Assembly: GCA_002360495.1 (NCBI GenBank) | Contig: DEQO01000046.1 | Span: 1 to 7,648 of the forward strand | Length of the DNA: 7,648 nt | Direction: 5' to 3' | Source of the DNA: Flavobacteriales bacterium UBA3364 | Lineage (GTDB): Bacteria > Bacteroidota > Bacteroidia > Flavobacteriales_F > PHOS-HE28 | Part shown: piece by piece, positions 6,915 through 7,648 of the stretch | Numbering within the stretch: position 1 is the stretch's first letter | How the letters are laid out: the number at the start of each line of letters is the position of its first letter | The notes under the pieces: model-generated | Databases searched by the model: none | Told to the model about the DNA's origin: nothing | The model's input: the letters and a program-made list of their open reading frames with translations, nothing else | Made by a program: the position numbers and the translations under genes

Positions 6915-7648
6915 ATGGAAGCAGTGTTGAAGAACACCGATCTAAAGCCGCAAATGGCAAAACTGGGCACCTATGTAGCCAAGATGAAAGCTCTTGATCC
7001 GCGCAAGTTCCCGGATGAAGAGTTCGAGCTCTTCAGCGTGCCGAGCCATGCTGAAGGCAAGCCCGAAGTTGCTCTGGGGAAGACGGTCGGCGCAAGCAAG
7101 CAGATGGTGGAGGATGACACCGTGTTGCTGTGCAAGATCAACCCCCGGATCAACCGCACATGGGTGGTGAGCTCGCATACGGGCCACCGGAAAATTGCTT
7201 CATCCGAATGGATGACGTTCCCTCCAAGTCCAGACTTCCTGCCGCAGTATCTCGGTTACTATCTGCAACAGGATGAACTGCGCGACCACCTTGCGCTGAA
7301 CGCATCAGGTGTTGGTGGCTCATTGATGCGTGCGAAGCCCGGACTTATCAAGGACTATCCGTTCCCGTTGTTCCCCCTTCCCGAACAGCGGCGGATCGTG
7401 TCGGCGATCGAAACGCAGCTGGGGCGGCTGGATGCGGCGGTGGCGCGGCTGCACGCGGCCAAGGCCCGGTTGAAACGGTACAAGCAGGCGGTGTTGAAGG
7501 CGGCGGTGGAGGGGAGGTTGACGGAAGAGTGGAGAGAGAAGAACTCTGATGTCGAAGATGCTGAACGAATTGTGGCGCGGATCCAGGCAAACAGAGCCGC
7601 AACCGAAAGAACCGGACGCAAGACGAAGACATCGACACCCGCAGAACT
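6915..7648 (+). CDS. hsdS: Type I restriction-modification specificity subunit S (HsdS), partial at 3' end
   Basis: The frame is open to the window end (244 complete codons), so the gene is cut and only the first half is seen. HsdS binds the target sequence and directs HsdM and HsdR. Residues about 15-150 form one target-recognition domain with family hallmarks: LLCKINPRINRTWVV (71-85), IASSEWMTF (94-102), and a closing KPGLIKDYPFPLFPLPEQRRI. This runs into the conserved coiled-coil spacer (about 155-203, ending LKAAVEGRLT) that sets the gap between half-sites. A charged linker then leads to the expected second recognition domain outside the window. The first in-frame ATG is at 6915, preceded by GTG at 6912 and weak GGAAG at 6906-6910; the frame is open back to 6825 without HsdS-like residues. 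A separate seven-codon ORF (6880-6903) overlaps the HNH stop. The gap after the HNH gene is 31 bases. The coiled-coil part is more GC-rich than the recognition domain before it. Confidence 0.92.
   Translation, partial: MEAVLKNTDLKPQMAKLGTYVAKMKALDPRKFPDEEFELFSVPSHAEGKPEVALGKTVGASKQMVEDDTVLLCKINPRINRTWVVSSHTGHRKIASSEWMTFPPSPDFLPQYLGYYLQQDELRDHLALNASGVGGSLMRAKPGLIKDYPFPLFPLPEQRRIVSAIETQLGRLDAAVARLHAAKARLKRYKQAVLKAAVEGRLTEEWREKNSDVEDAERIVARIQANRAATERTGRKTKTSTPAE

Noticed and set aside
1..7648. CRISPR array, tRNA, rRNA or transposase genes
   Set aside because: I saw no regularly spaced repeats, no cloverleaf-like tRNA sequence, no rRNA sequence, and no transposase or integrase motif in any frame.

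Overview
The window carries most of a bacterial type I restriction-modification (RM) locus. It reads hsdR, then three genes that do not belong to a classical RM operon, then the start of hsdS. The three inserted genes encode a ZorA-like MotA-type channel protein with a long helical tail, a ZorB-like MotB/OmpA-type protein, and an HNH nuclease with extra cysteine pairs. In short: an EcoAI/EcoEI-type restriction translocase, a Zorya-like proton-motor pair, an HNH effector and a DNA-specificity subunit on one strand with short or overlapping junctions. I know Zorya (ZorA-ZorB plus effectors, including HNH-type ZorE in type II) and type I RM as separate defence systems. I do not know of a described system with this layout. 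The nested arrangement is the main point of interest.

Host: high-GC codon use in hsdR (mostly C or G at third positions), TGA at every visible stop, and almost no Shine-Dalgarno sequences before the starts. Weak RBSs together with high GC would fit a high-GC member of the Bacteroidota, but a different phylum is possible and no marker gene is present to settle it.

Layout: 1-580 holds no gene I can support, only short inverted and direct repeats. 581-847 (minus strand) is a small Xre-family HTH regulator. 848-1095 is a divergent intergenic region with three perfect short inverted repeats, two of them interleaved. 1096-3846 is hsdR, with a perfect 20-bp palindrome inside an Ala/Pro-rich linker. 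3890-5296 is the ZorA-like gene, 5316-6041 the ZorB-like gene, 6038-6883 the HNH gene (ATGA overlap with the previous gene). 6915 to the window end is hsdS: first target-recognition domain, first coiled-coil spacer, then cut off. No hsdM is seen; it should lie downstream if the system is complete.

Base composition falls visibly from hsdR into the motor/HNH cassette and the hsdS recognition domain, then rises again over the hsdS coiled coil. That suggests the cassette and recognition domain have a different history from the RM core. Working model (inference): HsdR/HsdS/(HsdM) provide self/non-self recognition by methylation, while the membrane motor and HNH protein provide a second, Zorya-like response in the same transcription unit, with the HTH protein setting expression.
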